NCBI RefSeq assembly: GCF_023278565.1
Contig: NC_064676.1
Coordinates: 5,332,001-5,396,000 of the forward strand
Length of the DNA stretch: 64,000 bases
DNA from: Colletotrichum lupini
Taxonomy: Eukaryota; Ascomycota; Sordariomycetes; Glomerellales; Glomerellaceae
Direction: 5' to 3'
Part shown: one piece after another, positions 10,601-22,505 of the stretch
Numbering within the stretch: the first letter of the stretch is position 1
How the letters are laid out: every line of letters starts with the position of its first letter
The notes under the pieces: generated by a model
Told to the model about the DNA's origin: nothing
Database searches by the model: none
Seen by the model: the letters and a program-made list of their open reading frames with translations, nothing else
Made by a program: the position numbers and the translations under genes

Positions 10601-13600
10601 TGTGTCGATCTGCTCAAAGTCCGGTTTGACTAAACGAATGGCAAAGTCAGGCCCGAAGGAGAAAGCAGGTTTGGATGGCTTTGATGACCTGCTGGGAAGG
10701 ATGAGGGAGGAGCGTGAGGAGCAGACAAACTCAAAGCTTAGGGGGATCGGGGAGTGTGTTTGGCTTATAAGCAGGACACATGTGGGCAAGGGGACTTGGT
10801 GCCATCTGAGCTGACAGCCTTCTACAGAGTTACATGCATGGATATTGGCAACGAACACTCTCTAGTGGACCCGGAAGATGCGACGACTAGGGACACCGAC
10901 GAGGAAGAAGACGAAGACATGGTTCAGAATCAGCCTCCACCTCGGAGACTACGTGCTAGCGTAGAGAACGGGACGAGATGGAGGGATTCCAGGGAGGGCT
11001 GATGTACCTCGTAGGGCGAATGACAAGCGTCGAAGAAGTGTGAGAGTATCGCCTGGACCACGATCATTTGGGTCACCTTCAAGAGAGCGAGACATCGGCT
11101 ATGGAATCGACAGCAGAGAAGACAAGGTTCGAAATGGAAATGGCCCCCCACCCGGGGACCAGCAATATGGAGACCGCCGACGACGACCAAGAGAGGAGCC
11201 AGGCGATAGAGAAGAGGCGTGGAGGGCAGCAGGGATGTGTGCTGCGCAGGTCTGGAATTATGGTTGTGTGGAGCCGTGCTCGGCGACCGATTGGGAATGG
11301 CGCGTGTTTTTCACTTTTTCCCAGACTTCGTCTCTCGTCTCTACTTTGGCTGAACTTCCAGACCGCGACTCCCGACTGGCTGCCCGCCCATTTCACTTTC
11401 TGCCTCTTACACCGGCTACAGAAAGATCAAACAAGACATAGGGCGTCATCGGACTTTTCGCGAGGTCGAGTCGCATTAGAAATGCTGGCTGAGGAGAGGT
11501 CTAGACAAACCGTCAAACTCATACTGGGAAGTCGAGACTCACAGTAGAAGTGAGATGTAACGGCCCGCTTATGTCAATGTTGCTCGGGAACCAATGGGCA
11601 CGCTCGCTTTGAGAACATGGTCCCTTGGAGGGGCGATGCTAGTCCAGTCGGGGAACGACCAACGATGGTGGCACGCGCGGTACCGCTCTAACAATTTCCG
11701 ATCTTATTTCCCTTGTCCAGGCCAACCTGGCACCTTCACAACACATTGAGCAGGCTGCAGGCCCAACGATCTGAAGCCCAAGCTGGATTGCAGTCAAGCT
11801 TTCTGGACGCTTCGAACGGGAGACTTGGCTACAGCCGATCATGCTTGGCCACCGGGTGGATTCCTCCAGTGGCAGCTTGGCAACGCGAAAGCAGTTCATC
11901 CAAGATAGCCAAGTCTAAGACGTAAACGTGGAACAAGAAGAAAAATAGCCCGCCACTCGTCGCTGTCGATTTCCGAGGATTGATGACGCCGAATGTTTCA
12001 TTATCGCCGAGAAATAATGCTCTGCTGGCATATCATGGCAGGTTTTTGCAGCACGTTGGCCGACATTCCACGTTGGAACCGTCCATACTCTAGCCTATTC
12101 CACATACCGAACGCCCGATACGAAGACCAATCAGTCCAGCAAAACAAGGGGTACCACGGTTTGCCTGACTGACATGTCCCTCTCCGCCGGAGGTACTTCC
12201 CTTCCTCTCCAACTTCCAGCATCAGCCTAGGCCCGGCCGACCCTCCCGTGGATTCAGCCCCGGGGTGGTGAGGGAGGTGGGCTTAATGTTTCCGTGCTAC
12301 GGCCCGCCAATCACATCGCGAGTCGGGAGCACGTTGCGCGACGGCTCTACCCAGCAACGACATTCGATGTCAATGGCTTTGGATCTCAGCGCTGGACTTT
12401 TTTAATTCTTTGGCTTGACGAAAATCGGCCAAACTAGGAGGTTTTGAATAGCGACTGCTCTTTTTGAAATCGACGGCATGTCGTTGAAGAGAATGAAATA
12501 CCCTGGTGCGGCTCGCATTCCTGGCTGGAAGCTCCCGTGGTCTGCCGCTGCTTGGCACTTGGCATCGACAACCTTTTTACCACTGAGGTCGCGCGATGAT
12601 GCCACCGCCAAGAAGGAGGCCAAGCTTTCGGGCGTGCGACGGCGACGCCCGTCTAGGAATGTCGATATTGCCCTCCCCCAACATTGAAGGGAGTTCTGCA
12701 AAGCTGTCGCGTGCCCGTTGTCTCGTTACGGACGGGGCATTCAAGTCTGTCCACTGGAGTCGTAAAAGTCAAGTCTCGTCAACCCACGTGCTCGGACGGC
12801 GTTCCCTGTTGGCAGACCTGTCGTAGCCAGATCGACGTCGTCTCAATGAAGGGGTTCATGTATGACACCGGGGCGCGTGTTGCATGGCGTTACACGTATG
12901 TATCCTCTCTATTCCGGCTCTCTGGTACAGATATCCTTGCCGCTGTCGCATGGCGTATTTGCGCACAGGACCCTCAAGGCTCAATGAGACTATGAGATAC
13001 CTCTCTAAGTAGTCGGAGAGAGCGAGAAGATAGCATTTCGTCAGTCTGATGAGTTGAAGATTGCTCGAACCTTGTACGAAGTTGAGCCAATTAGCAGCGC
13101 TCGATTGCCACCGCTATCAAACGTCGGCCGTACCTAAATTTTCACCAAGATCATTCTAGCCATCAGTCTCAACACCATCTTCCGACCTGTCGCACCACGC
13201 TTTCCGATCCTCCTGATCAACTCGGTTGTTCATTGCTACGATAGGGAAGTACTAAACCTGCCCGAAAAAAGGCCATCCCCATTCTCTCTCTTCCACAGTC
13301 GTCAGCCAGGACGCTACGGACCCCAGCTAGTCCTGTCCAGACCTGCCAGACTAAGCCAGGGTCCGGTTCCCAGTTGTCTCTGGGGTGGGATCCAGATGGG
13401 GGGTCCATAGTCTCCATTTGAACCAATGGAGCCCCAGATTTCGCACACGTGGGTGGAACCGTTCGTCCCCTTGGCTCGGGATGTGTATTTCGACCTCGAC
13501 ACGCCGCCGCTGCTGCGGGAACAAGTCTTTTTCGGTCGCCCAAAGGAGTGCTCAAAAGTGCCAAAGTCAGTCGGACTTTTTTCTTGCTTCAGGGACACAT

Positions 13601-16600
13601 ACGATTGCATGACACGAAAAATCGCCCGCGGCGCGCGACGGCTGGCTTGTCCGGTCTTCGCGGCTTACCATTTTTGGGCGTTTGTCCGGGCGTTAGCTCG
13701 GTACTTGTGTCACCCATGAAAATGGCAGGGAAGGAAAAGTCCCCAACTACCATTTGCACCGCTCTGTTGGGCGACTTCATGTCTAGACACGCCTGATGTG
13801 ATGGAGCAGCCAACCCAATATCGCTGATTTGCGCTTACCTCACTCGATGATATTCAGTATGTTATGCCGCAGTCGAGCTAGGGAAAGCTGCCCGACGTAC
13901 CCATTCCCTGAGCTCACTTACTACTTCGCTCCCATTATGGCATGTCATGGCACCTGTTAGCGCGGGGGCTGGCCTTCAATCCATTTTCGACACCATTTTC
14001 TGAGCAGACACCAGGCTCGTCGATGGTGGCACATGACGTCGAAGAGAGTTCTCCACTGTTCCAATGCTATAATAATGCCGTTTTCCCTTACGAGGTACTA
14101 CATGAGAGGAAGATGGGTTTGACTCTGATCTCTTCTCCAATCTTGAAGATCTTGTAGGCAAAAAGAATTAAAATCTTAATAATAAGATGGACTCTTCAAC
14201 TCTTGGGAAACATATGCCATATGTGCCTCAGATTTCTCAGAAAGTCTTTACAAGATAGCCACGAGGTTACGCTGAGTCCCCCGCTCAAATGCCGAACTAT
14301 TTCCTGGAAAACAGGGGCTTCAGTGATCTATCGTCGACTTGTACATGGACAAGAGGAACGCAGGTCTAATTTTTGAGAGATCGGCCTTTCCGAATTCTCT
14401 TCTTCGCCTTCCTCGCATTACCTGTGGATCTGTCAATGCAATTTGCTGACCACAACTCGGGTCGGAATCCTCAATCATCAATGCAGACCACGTGGCTCGG
14501 CACAAGCATTTACACACGCCATAAGTCCGAGGAAGTAAGGCTGCTCAGACGCCTTTCCTTCCAGGGGTTCTCAGCCTCGGTCTGTTTCACTGACGCCGGC
14601 AAGATCTTCGAGATAAAGCTCTAGTATGACCATACGTACGTGGACATGGGTCACTGTCATCAGAAATCGTTCTGAAAGTTCTATTGAATGACGATTGCAC
14701 ATAAACGCTTGAGAAGTGGACATCCTCCTACCTCCCTTGGTAGATGGTGCACGTTGATGACCTATTGTCCACCAACGCTTCGTGAGAGGACGCCTCACTC
14801 AACGGTCTTTGTTGCCATTTGATGCGGAGACACTGGTTCGGAATCCCCGAAATTGAGATGCGAGTCATCAAACAGCTTACACGCTGGCTTTTCTGGAAGC
14901 GATACAAGACGATGGCCCAATGTGCAAGGGTCATACCAACACAAAAGTAAGTCTCACTACGCCTTATACTCCCAAAAGCAGCGATCTGTATATATATGGA
15001 AGTATAATCCGGTGGAAAAGTAGAAATGCAAACTTCTTAAACGTGCCTGGGGACACGCCGGTAATGACCTTTATGGTGGTACTGCAGGAGACCCATCATC
15101 TCTGAGGAGATGAGGTCTGTTATGAACTGCACTTTTCTGGGAATATTCGGCGGGCTTTGACCATGACGAACAGCTGGGGACGAAGCTGTCTTGGAAATCT
15201 ACGTACGGCTGCTGAGAACGAGATCGCAAGGCTCATCGACGAATTCAAGCTCTTTTGTTTCGCCATCCGCTTGACTCAATTTCATCTTTGAGAATGTCTC
15301 AGCCTCTCTCCCGGGTGTCAGCCTTTGCCAATGATGACGAAAGGGTTTCGGCTTTTGCTAGTGAGAGACGATAGTAGCAACAGTGTTGAACCGTTATCAT
15401 ATGGTTACAAACTAATTTCCCCATCCAGTTCTGATCTCATCTCATGAAAATGTTCAGCTACCGTTTTAGTGGCTGTGCTATAAGGTTGAAAATCTAATAG
15501 TACGAACTCTTCGCATTGATTCTTGGGATTATTGCAGTGCTTCAAAGAGCAGGCTATCAATTCTAAGCTCGAATCAAGATGTGACGGAGTCTTCATTTGA
15601 TGGACTGTATGTAGAACCACGTTAGGCTTGTTTCCGTCAGGGTGAAAGGTTGCAATGGGGACTATTCAAGATAGTAGTGAATGAACTTGTGCTCCAGCAA
15701 CGTATACATCGCGCCAGAGACGAAGAAAGTAAAGAGTGACATACTCCGTTTCAATGATCTCGGTGTCAACCAGCGTCTGTATCTGCTCACCTTGTAATCG
15801 GCATATGAGGAGGTCGTCGCGAGAGACAGAGCACGGATGGGACTTCTCTCCCACGCACATCGGGGGGGCGAGTGCAGTGGTGCCTGATCTTCAACTCCAA
15901 TCACTGGAGCAAGACAGACTAGACAGCGGCATTCAATGGACCCGGTATGCTTGCTAAATGGTCAGGATGCTCGTTGACAGTCTACAAGAAAAATCTGAAA
16001 GTTCCGTTGCAGCCACGTTCCCCCAGAATCCCGGGAGAAAGGTATGCTACTGGTCTCGGGGCTGCGAGGGGCAGGCCTTCGGTTTTTACTCGTTTCGGTA
16101 TCTTCCCGAGAATTCTTGATACTAACCTGACAACTCACAGCGAGTAAAGCTCGATAACTGAGTTTATCATGATCTGCATGTCTTGTTCTACGGATTCGGC
16201 ACTGTTTCCCTCCGACGCTTAGAATAGGGTTTCAAACAGGCCGCCAAGGCCAGCCAAGAACATCTCATCCACGCATCAACATCACAAGAACGAAGCGCAG
16301 TCAAGCCCAGGACAGATGTTTCGTGCATCATTATATTCCTCCTCGCTACTAGAAACCACTCATCTCAGGCCCCAGATCATAAACCAGCCGTCGGGTTGCG
16401 TTCCCTCAAGTCCATCGCATGATTTCATGAACAAAAGGTATAAAATGTCCAACAATCCCATGAAAAATCGAAAATACCCTCCCAAGTCTATAACGCTTCC
16501 TTGTCTGGTTCAGCAGCTTGTGAAACGAAGCAGCCCGTCCCGAACCCAAATTTGGAAATTACTAAGAAGAAAAAGAAGAGAAAAAAAAACAGTTGAATCT

Positions 16601-16783
16601 GTTGCCTGGTTGCGTAGATCATACCCACATCGCAAGTAAAACGAACCGAAAAGTAAGTTGCGAAGCCGCAAAAAGAAGCAAAAAAAAGGCATCCCCGGCC
16701 TCCCCATTTCCTAAACCCCTTTCCACCCTTTCATTCTGCACCTAATCCGCTCTCCACACACACCACCACGCAACGCACATCTC
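10601..16783. other. 6.2-kb gene-poor region with one frameshifted ORF remnant
   Basis: No complete gene is supported. Open frames are at most about 160 codons, overlap on both strands and show no domain. The only stretch with protein-like composition is at about 10839-11290 (listed separately). From about 13.8 to 16.2 kb the DNA is visibly richer in A+T runs, which could reflect old decayed elements, but I see no recognisable transposase, reverse transcriptase or terminal repeat. Confidence 0.45.
10839..11290 (+). pseudogene. Possible frameshifted coding remnant, charged low-complexity protein
   Basis: A frame starting at the ATG 10839 encodes an acidic stretch (DEEEDEDMVQNQPPPRRLR) and stops at TGA 11000-11002. 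The +1 frame opens at exactly that point and continues the same style of composition (Arg/Ser/Pro/Gly-rich: RRANDKRRRS, SPSRERDIGYG, GDRRRRPREEPGDREEAW) to about 11260. One extra base at about 11000 would explain the break, as would a sequencing error. No family is recognised. It lies just upstream of, and divergent to, the phosphate transporter gene, so part of it may instead be promoter sequence. Confidence 0.25.
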
Positions 16784-17666
16784 TCAGTACGTCACATCAA
16801 ACTCCTCCCTGGCATCAAATTCTATGCCCACATGCTTGGTCCGCAGGTGACGGACAAAGTTGTCGCGGCGGTTGTACACGTGTCCCGTCTTCGCCTTTCG
16901 GCAACCGGGGACGCGGCACCTGTAGCCCCCGCCCGCGCCGTCGCCGTCGAGCGTCTCGTGCGTCTTCTTGTGCCGCTTCAGGTCCTTCATGGTCGCAAAG
17001 GCCTTGTCGCAGTTTGCTTCGTCGCAGAGGTACTCCTTGATGTGGTACCTCTCATGTTTGCTGATGAGAGATTGGATGTCAGTTTCATAGATTTTCTCAC
17101 CATGTGTGAAGTTTGATGAAAGATTCTCCAGTCTCTTGTCATTCCTGATCAAGAGACGGAGAGGAGGGAGTGGGGTTTCGTAGGTGATGAGACAAAGGTA
17201 AGAAAAGTATAGGTGAGATTTACGTCAAATCACTAGGTCTGCGAAAGACCTTGCCACAGTTCTGCCAACGGCATTCAAAACGTAGTCGCGAAATGTCGAT
17301 ACCGGCGGCAGCGGGCGTCGCGACGCCGTTGCTGAACCCGCTGTCGCTGGCTTTGTCGCTTTCATTTTCGTTCCCGGGGTTTAGGGGGCTTCGAGTCGGG
17401 CTCAGCGTTTCCGAAGAATAGCAGGGGGTGTCGAGTGGACACTCCATGACACCAAGTGCCATAGGTGATCTCCATGGTGAACACGGCAACAAGCCGATGA
17501 TCGGAGGAGGTGGAATAGGTGGGTCGTCGACCGGATCTAGTTTCAGGATGGAAGACGTCGTCTGGTCGGAGTAGGATTCGCAGTAGCAAATGGTGTTTCC
17601 GAGTAACACGCAATAACAAGAGTCAACAAGGTTGGGTTGTATATTGGTGTCTAGGTAGAACGCCAC
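16784..17666 (-). CDS. C2H2 zinc-finger transcription factor
   Basis: Two minus-strand exons, 17666-17224 and 17060-16784, join across a 163-bp intron (17061-17223, gtaaat...catcag) to give 239 residues. The join completes the first finger: FECRWQNCGKVFRRPSDL-TKHERYH. A second finger follows (YLCDEANCDKAFATMKDLK with RHKKTH), then an atypical third one (YRCRVPGCRKAKTGHVYNR with RHLRTKH). All paired Cys and His residues are present. The N-terminal ~125 residues are Pro/Ser-rich and probably disordered, with a run of PPIPPPP. This arrangement, N-terminal low-complexity region and three C-terminal fingers, is common for fungal nuclear regulators. The target genes cannot be told from sequence. 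The first ATG of the frame (17666) is used; a start further upstream behind another intron is possible. Confidence 0.8.
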
Positions 17667-20600
17667 CGTGGCAGAGTGGGAGGGTTTTCCTGGGTGAGAA
17701 GTGTTGAAGACCTGATCCGATGATCAAGGCTTGGACCGACCCGTTCGAAAGGGGGGGAGGGTCGTCGGAAATGGGGAGGACGGTTAAGCGGTTAACAGAT
17801 CCAAAGGCAACAGCGAGCCCTGGGGTGTAAGGGTGCTTTGACCGAGTCAAAGAGTAGGCGGGGAAATTCCCCGCATGCGGCTCTCAGAATAGAAGATGAT
17901 TCTCCGGGGAGGCTACCAAAAAGGTATTGGTGTTTTGTGACGAGCAGTTGAGGTTGAAGCGTGGGGATGCTATCGGGCCATTCCGTTAGGTATGTGATGT
18001 GAGGTTGAGATGATTCTCCAGAAGCGGTTTGCTTGGAGTATCTAGCTTGGTTTGCTGTCGAGGTCCGAGAGCGGGAAGTAGTTGAGATGAGATGGGATAA
18101 CGGTCGAGGTTATTTAAATGGAGATTGAGTTACGTCCGGGTTGCTGGATTCAGACAAGCTTCTCGGGATGAGGCTGATGGCGGCGCGGGGTGGCGGGATT
18201 GAATGTTCCGGGTTTCTCGGGAGTCAAGGATTTGCAGACGTGGGGGAAAGCGGAGAGTCGAGACCTTTTTGACTCACGGACAAGGAGCCGGGCCGTGGCG
18301 ATACTTAAGTAAAGTGAGCGCAGATTCGACGTGCTGGATCTGGCGGACACGGCGGGGCGGTGCATCGGAGAGGAGGGGGCCTCAAAAGTTTAGAGGCTAG
18401 CAGTGGCTACCATTCGCTAGCAAAGACTGGCATTGGTTCTGATAACGCAGGGTGGGCAGCATATTGGAGCATGTTGGAGTGAAGATGAGCCAATTGGAGA
18501 TGATCGGAACATCGAACTGGGGCTCGCCGTTGGTCGGTTTGGGCAACCTGCATATCTGCCCAGCACTCACACGTTGGGCTCCGCTCAACCTTAGTTTTGG
18601 CGCGCCATTATTCGCCCAACCCATCCTTCAATGTCATCTCTCACCGAGCTTTTGGGCAGAAGGGGGGCACGAGACCAGACTACCAAGGAGCCGCAGCGAT
18701 ACTCCTTCGTGACGGAAAGTGCTCTCAAGGACACAAGATCCAAGATGATGGAACCGAAGACAAGAGTAAAGTTCCAAAAATTAGAGAAAACTGATAGAGC
18801 ACAAGTCTGCAGCTCAACCAGATGGTCGGAATTCCATCCCATCATACCTTTCAACGGCTTCTGCCCGAGAGCACCCTTTTCTTTAACGACTACCTACGTT
18901 AGCGACAACCTCAAGTGCTAGCCTGACCAAAATACGCACGTCATTGGTCGTTCGCTTCGCCTTGCCCCTGGCATGAATCAAGCTCATCTGATAATCTCGA
19001 CGCGGCCATCTTCCGCCGATGGCCTCTTGGCATTGGGCTCCGCCTCCAGTATTTCCTCGGCACATTCTCCAGAACGGAGCGTACTAGATGACTGCTAGTT
19101 AATGCGAAGCTGACCTAGCCGCAGGAAATATCGCGAGCTTTGCGCTGTTAGTAAAAATCATGATCAAGGGAATGTTCGCAAATAGCGCCATATGCGAGAC
19201 TGGATCGTATTCCTTGAGCATTCCGACTGCAGACAAGTCTAGGCCAGGCCGCGTGGGCAGCAACATCTGCGGCTCCGACCACAGGCCCATCAATAGTGCG
19301 CATCTTAATGCTCCGTCTTGAAGCTAAGCATCCGGGTCCCCACCACGATGCTCGATGGTGGCGGACGACGGGCAGCAACACCCTCACGACTGCTTGGCCG
19401 GAAGACTTCCAAATGAGGAAAGCCGAGGGCGCGTGAACGGCTGGCTTGAAGATGTTGACGAGAGTCATGAAGTTGTTGTGGTAGCAGCTTCATTGATTCA
19501 AGTAAAACGACCAAGTCTAGACTGACCGTGGCGTGTCATCGTACAGGGCGGCGAAGACGGCGGCCCTACAAGGAGAGACGCCTCGGCTGCATTCCTCTGC
19601 TCCACGAGGTTCCAGAGTTAGCGATTCTATGGATGATTTTTCTTTCAAGGGGACCTGGCAACAGTAGAGGTTTTGAATGCACCGAAACTCAAAAGCTGAG
19701 GGGGATGTTCGTCACGTGGTAGTCGAGCCAAAAGCCAGAAAGGCGGGGGAGCACATGAGGTGTCAATGACTGCCATGCCCAGCGGCCAACAAGAGACCAG
19801 CCTGTCAAGGGTCTTGCGTCTAATGTAACGTCTGGACATGTTCCTGGGCCGGTGACTCTGGCAACACAGTCGGATGCCGAAGTTGGGCCGGGACGATCGT
19901 GGGCATGGCCATGAAGCCTCGCGTTGTTTGTAATGATAATCAGCAAATGCCATGCTAGTCTCGCTCGGACGTTGCATCGCATGCGATGCGAGTGTTGTCG
20001 TTGTCTCGTGGCGATGCAAGATGTGATATATGAGGGCAGCAAATATCGTCATCCACGACCGTGGTGCTTGACGTAGGCAGCGCTGGCAAGACGGAGAGAG
20101 AGGCGGACAAAAGATCATCGCTGTCTCGTGGCCTGAAGAGACTCACGATGCATATTTGAAGTAACGTAAGAACAAGTGCCAAGTGCTGGTGACTTGAGCA
20201 TCATGACTCGGGTGGTGCAGTTTTGGAGGTGAAAGTTGCGGTTAGGGCCGGCATCGCGTGGACGCCATGTCTCTGACTCGGTGTCGATCCATGTCTTGCT
20301 GAGATCTCGCGCGCCGTTGCACCTTGTTGTTCGACAGGTGATCTAGAAGATATCTCTCAAAGGTTCCTCGGCCATAAATTAGGGTGGACATATCCTGGGT
20401 AGAAGAGAGACCGGAAGATGCGCAGAGGTGAGATGATACGCACCAAAAGGCGTTCACGATCTGGCGGTCTGATGGTTCGAGTAGAGCAGGGTAGGACGAC
20501 GGAGTACTTGGAGTGTAGCAGTTGTGACGTTGAGAATTTGAAGAAATGGTGTGGACATGCGCGCAAAGGAGTCAGACGGCGCTTGGGAACGATGTTGACA

Positions 20601-22505
20601 ATGCGGCCATCTTTCATGAGGGCAAACTATCGGAGCAAAGAGCAGCCGAGACAAACAGCGTCCCTTCAGACAGGCAGGTAGTTTGCCTTCCGGTCCGTCT
20701 TGGCTTCCGCAAAATATGACCGTCGAAAGTCACGGGCAACGTGGAAAACAGCAGGAGGAATGGAAAGGATTTTCCTTTCCGCCTTGGCCTGTGACCATGC
20801 CAAACATTGTTCTTTCCCGGCGTGAATGAGGGGCAGTTTCCCTTCTTTGTTTCAATGTGCTCCCTTGACAACTTAACTTAGGTAATACGAATGCTTACCT
20901 GATGAGGGGCAGAGGCTACCCACTTTTGGAGCCCCGCGCGCGTCTCGAACACTGAGGTGCCCGGAGGAAAGCGATTCCTGTTTGCCAGTTCCCCCTCATC
21001 AACACCTTCCTCGGTCATTGTCTTTCTGTCTCATCCACATGCCATTCAATGACTTCAGCTTCACCGACGTTACTTCGGAGAGCCAAGATTAGGTCGCTCA
21101 CATGGTCATTGTTTTCTTCCTCTATTGTTGTTTCTTGATGGAACATTGAGAAATCTGAGCGCATTGTCCCCGTCGAAAGGCAGTAAACAATCAACCCCCG
21201 CATCCGTTCCCCAGATACATGGTTCCATCATGGAAAATCGCTGCAGAACGTCACAATAATCCAAGTTGATCAACCCAACGCTAGACCGCCTTCAACAATG
21301 CAAGCATCGCAAATCCTGGCCACCTGACCAATGGAAATCCGGGGAAAGTAGGGACGGGAACGGGCCCTCTTTGCCAGTCCGGGGCATACGATGCAGTCCC
21401 GGTCCCTATCCGTACCGCCGGCCGCTTTGGAATAGCTGTTTTTGCGGGGTTGAAGTTGAATTCACAATCAATCAGCTGGTGGTTCACCTCACACCATGCC
21501 TGTTCTCCCTTCTCTTTCTCTCACGCACACTCCCTTTTATGGTAACACAACCTAGTGTTGTTTACCGCAAGTTGGGGGTGCACAGATCCCCCTGACGGCT
21601 ACCTTACCCCAACTTTCTGGAAGGAAAAAAAAAAGTTGGAGATGGGCCAACTTGGCGCGGGGTGTAAGCCGTGGTTTGCGAACGAGTGCAGAAAAAAGGA
21701 GGCCACGAGAGCCAGCCACCTGCCAACCAGACAGAGAGTCATGAGACCAGTCTTGGACGCATGGTGTGCGATGGCCCCTTCCCCATTGCGTCCTTGGCGT
21801 CCAGTGCCATGATTCCGTTCGTGGGAAGTACGAAGTACCCCTCTGTTCTTTGGCAGCAAGCAGCCCAGTTGAGATGATGGCACTGGACATCCTGTTCGTC
21901 AGTCTGCTGCTGCGGCCTGCCATTGACTTGCCCCGGCGCTGGTGCAACCGCTACTCAGCCAGCGGAGGCCAAGCTAAGCCAATGTCACTGCGACTAGTTC
22001 GCCGTTGCCGTTTTTTTCTTCCTTTTTTTTTTCCTGTCTACTGCTTGCTGTTTGGCTGTGGGCTACCTACTGCATGTTGTGAGAGACACCTCCCGAGGTT
22101 TGATTCACCTTCGTTTGCTTCTTCGTGATTAAATACCCGCTGTCCTCGCTCCAGATCCGTCATTTCTTTTCCCGCTCTTCTCTAGCTCGTTCGTGAACGA
22201 AGAACTATACCTTCTCTCTCTCTTCCCCCATATTGTCTCACCCCCGGACTTCTTGGTGTTCCCTCTCAGTTGAACTACCTTGCCTTTTTGTGCCTCAGAC
22301 TTACAGTTCATTGAATTACCTTTACACAAGCTTCGTCCTAAAGTCACTCTACCTTTAAGCTGACACGCTGCGCTACTCACCCCCATCCGAAGTCTGTCGA
22401 TCAGGGAACAGCACCCCCTTACCCGCCGCCGCACCGTTTGGCCGAAACCTTGACACTGCCCAGGTGGTTCTCTCTTAAGGACCGGGGAGCCGAACTCTCG
22501 CAACC
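17667..22505. other. 4.8-kb intergenic region upstream of both the zinc-finger gene and the invertase gene
   Basis: The zinc-finger gene (minus) and the invertase gene (plus) are divergent, so this region holds both promoters. Close to the invertase start (about 22000-22330) the plus strand is rich in C/T with a poly-T run and short CT repeats, typical of fungal core promoters and 5' leaders. No gene is supported elsewhere; open frames are short and overlapping. Confidence 0.45.

Noticed and set aside
13217..13810. Several 97-115 codon frames on both strands
   Set aside because: Frames overlap on both strands, as expected of G+C-rich non-coding DNA; no domain was recognised.
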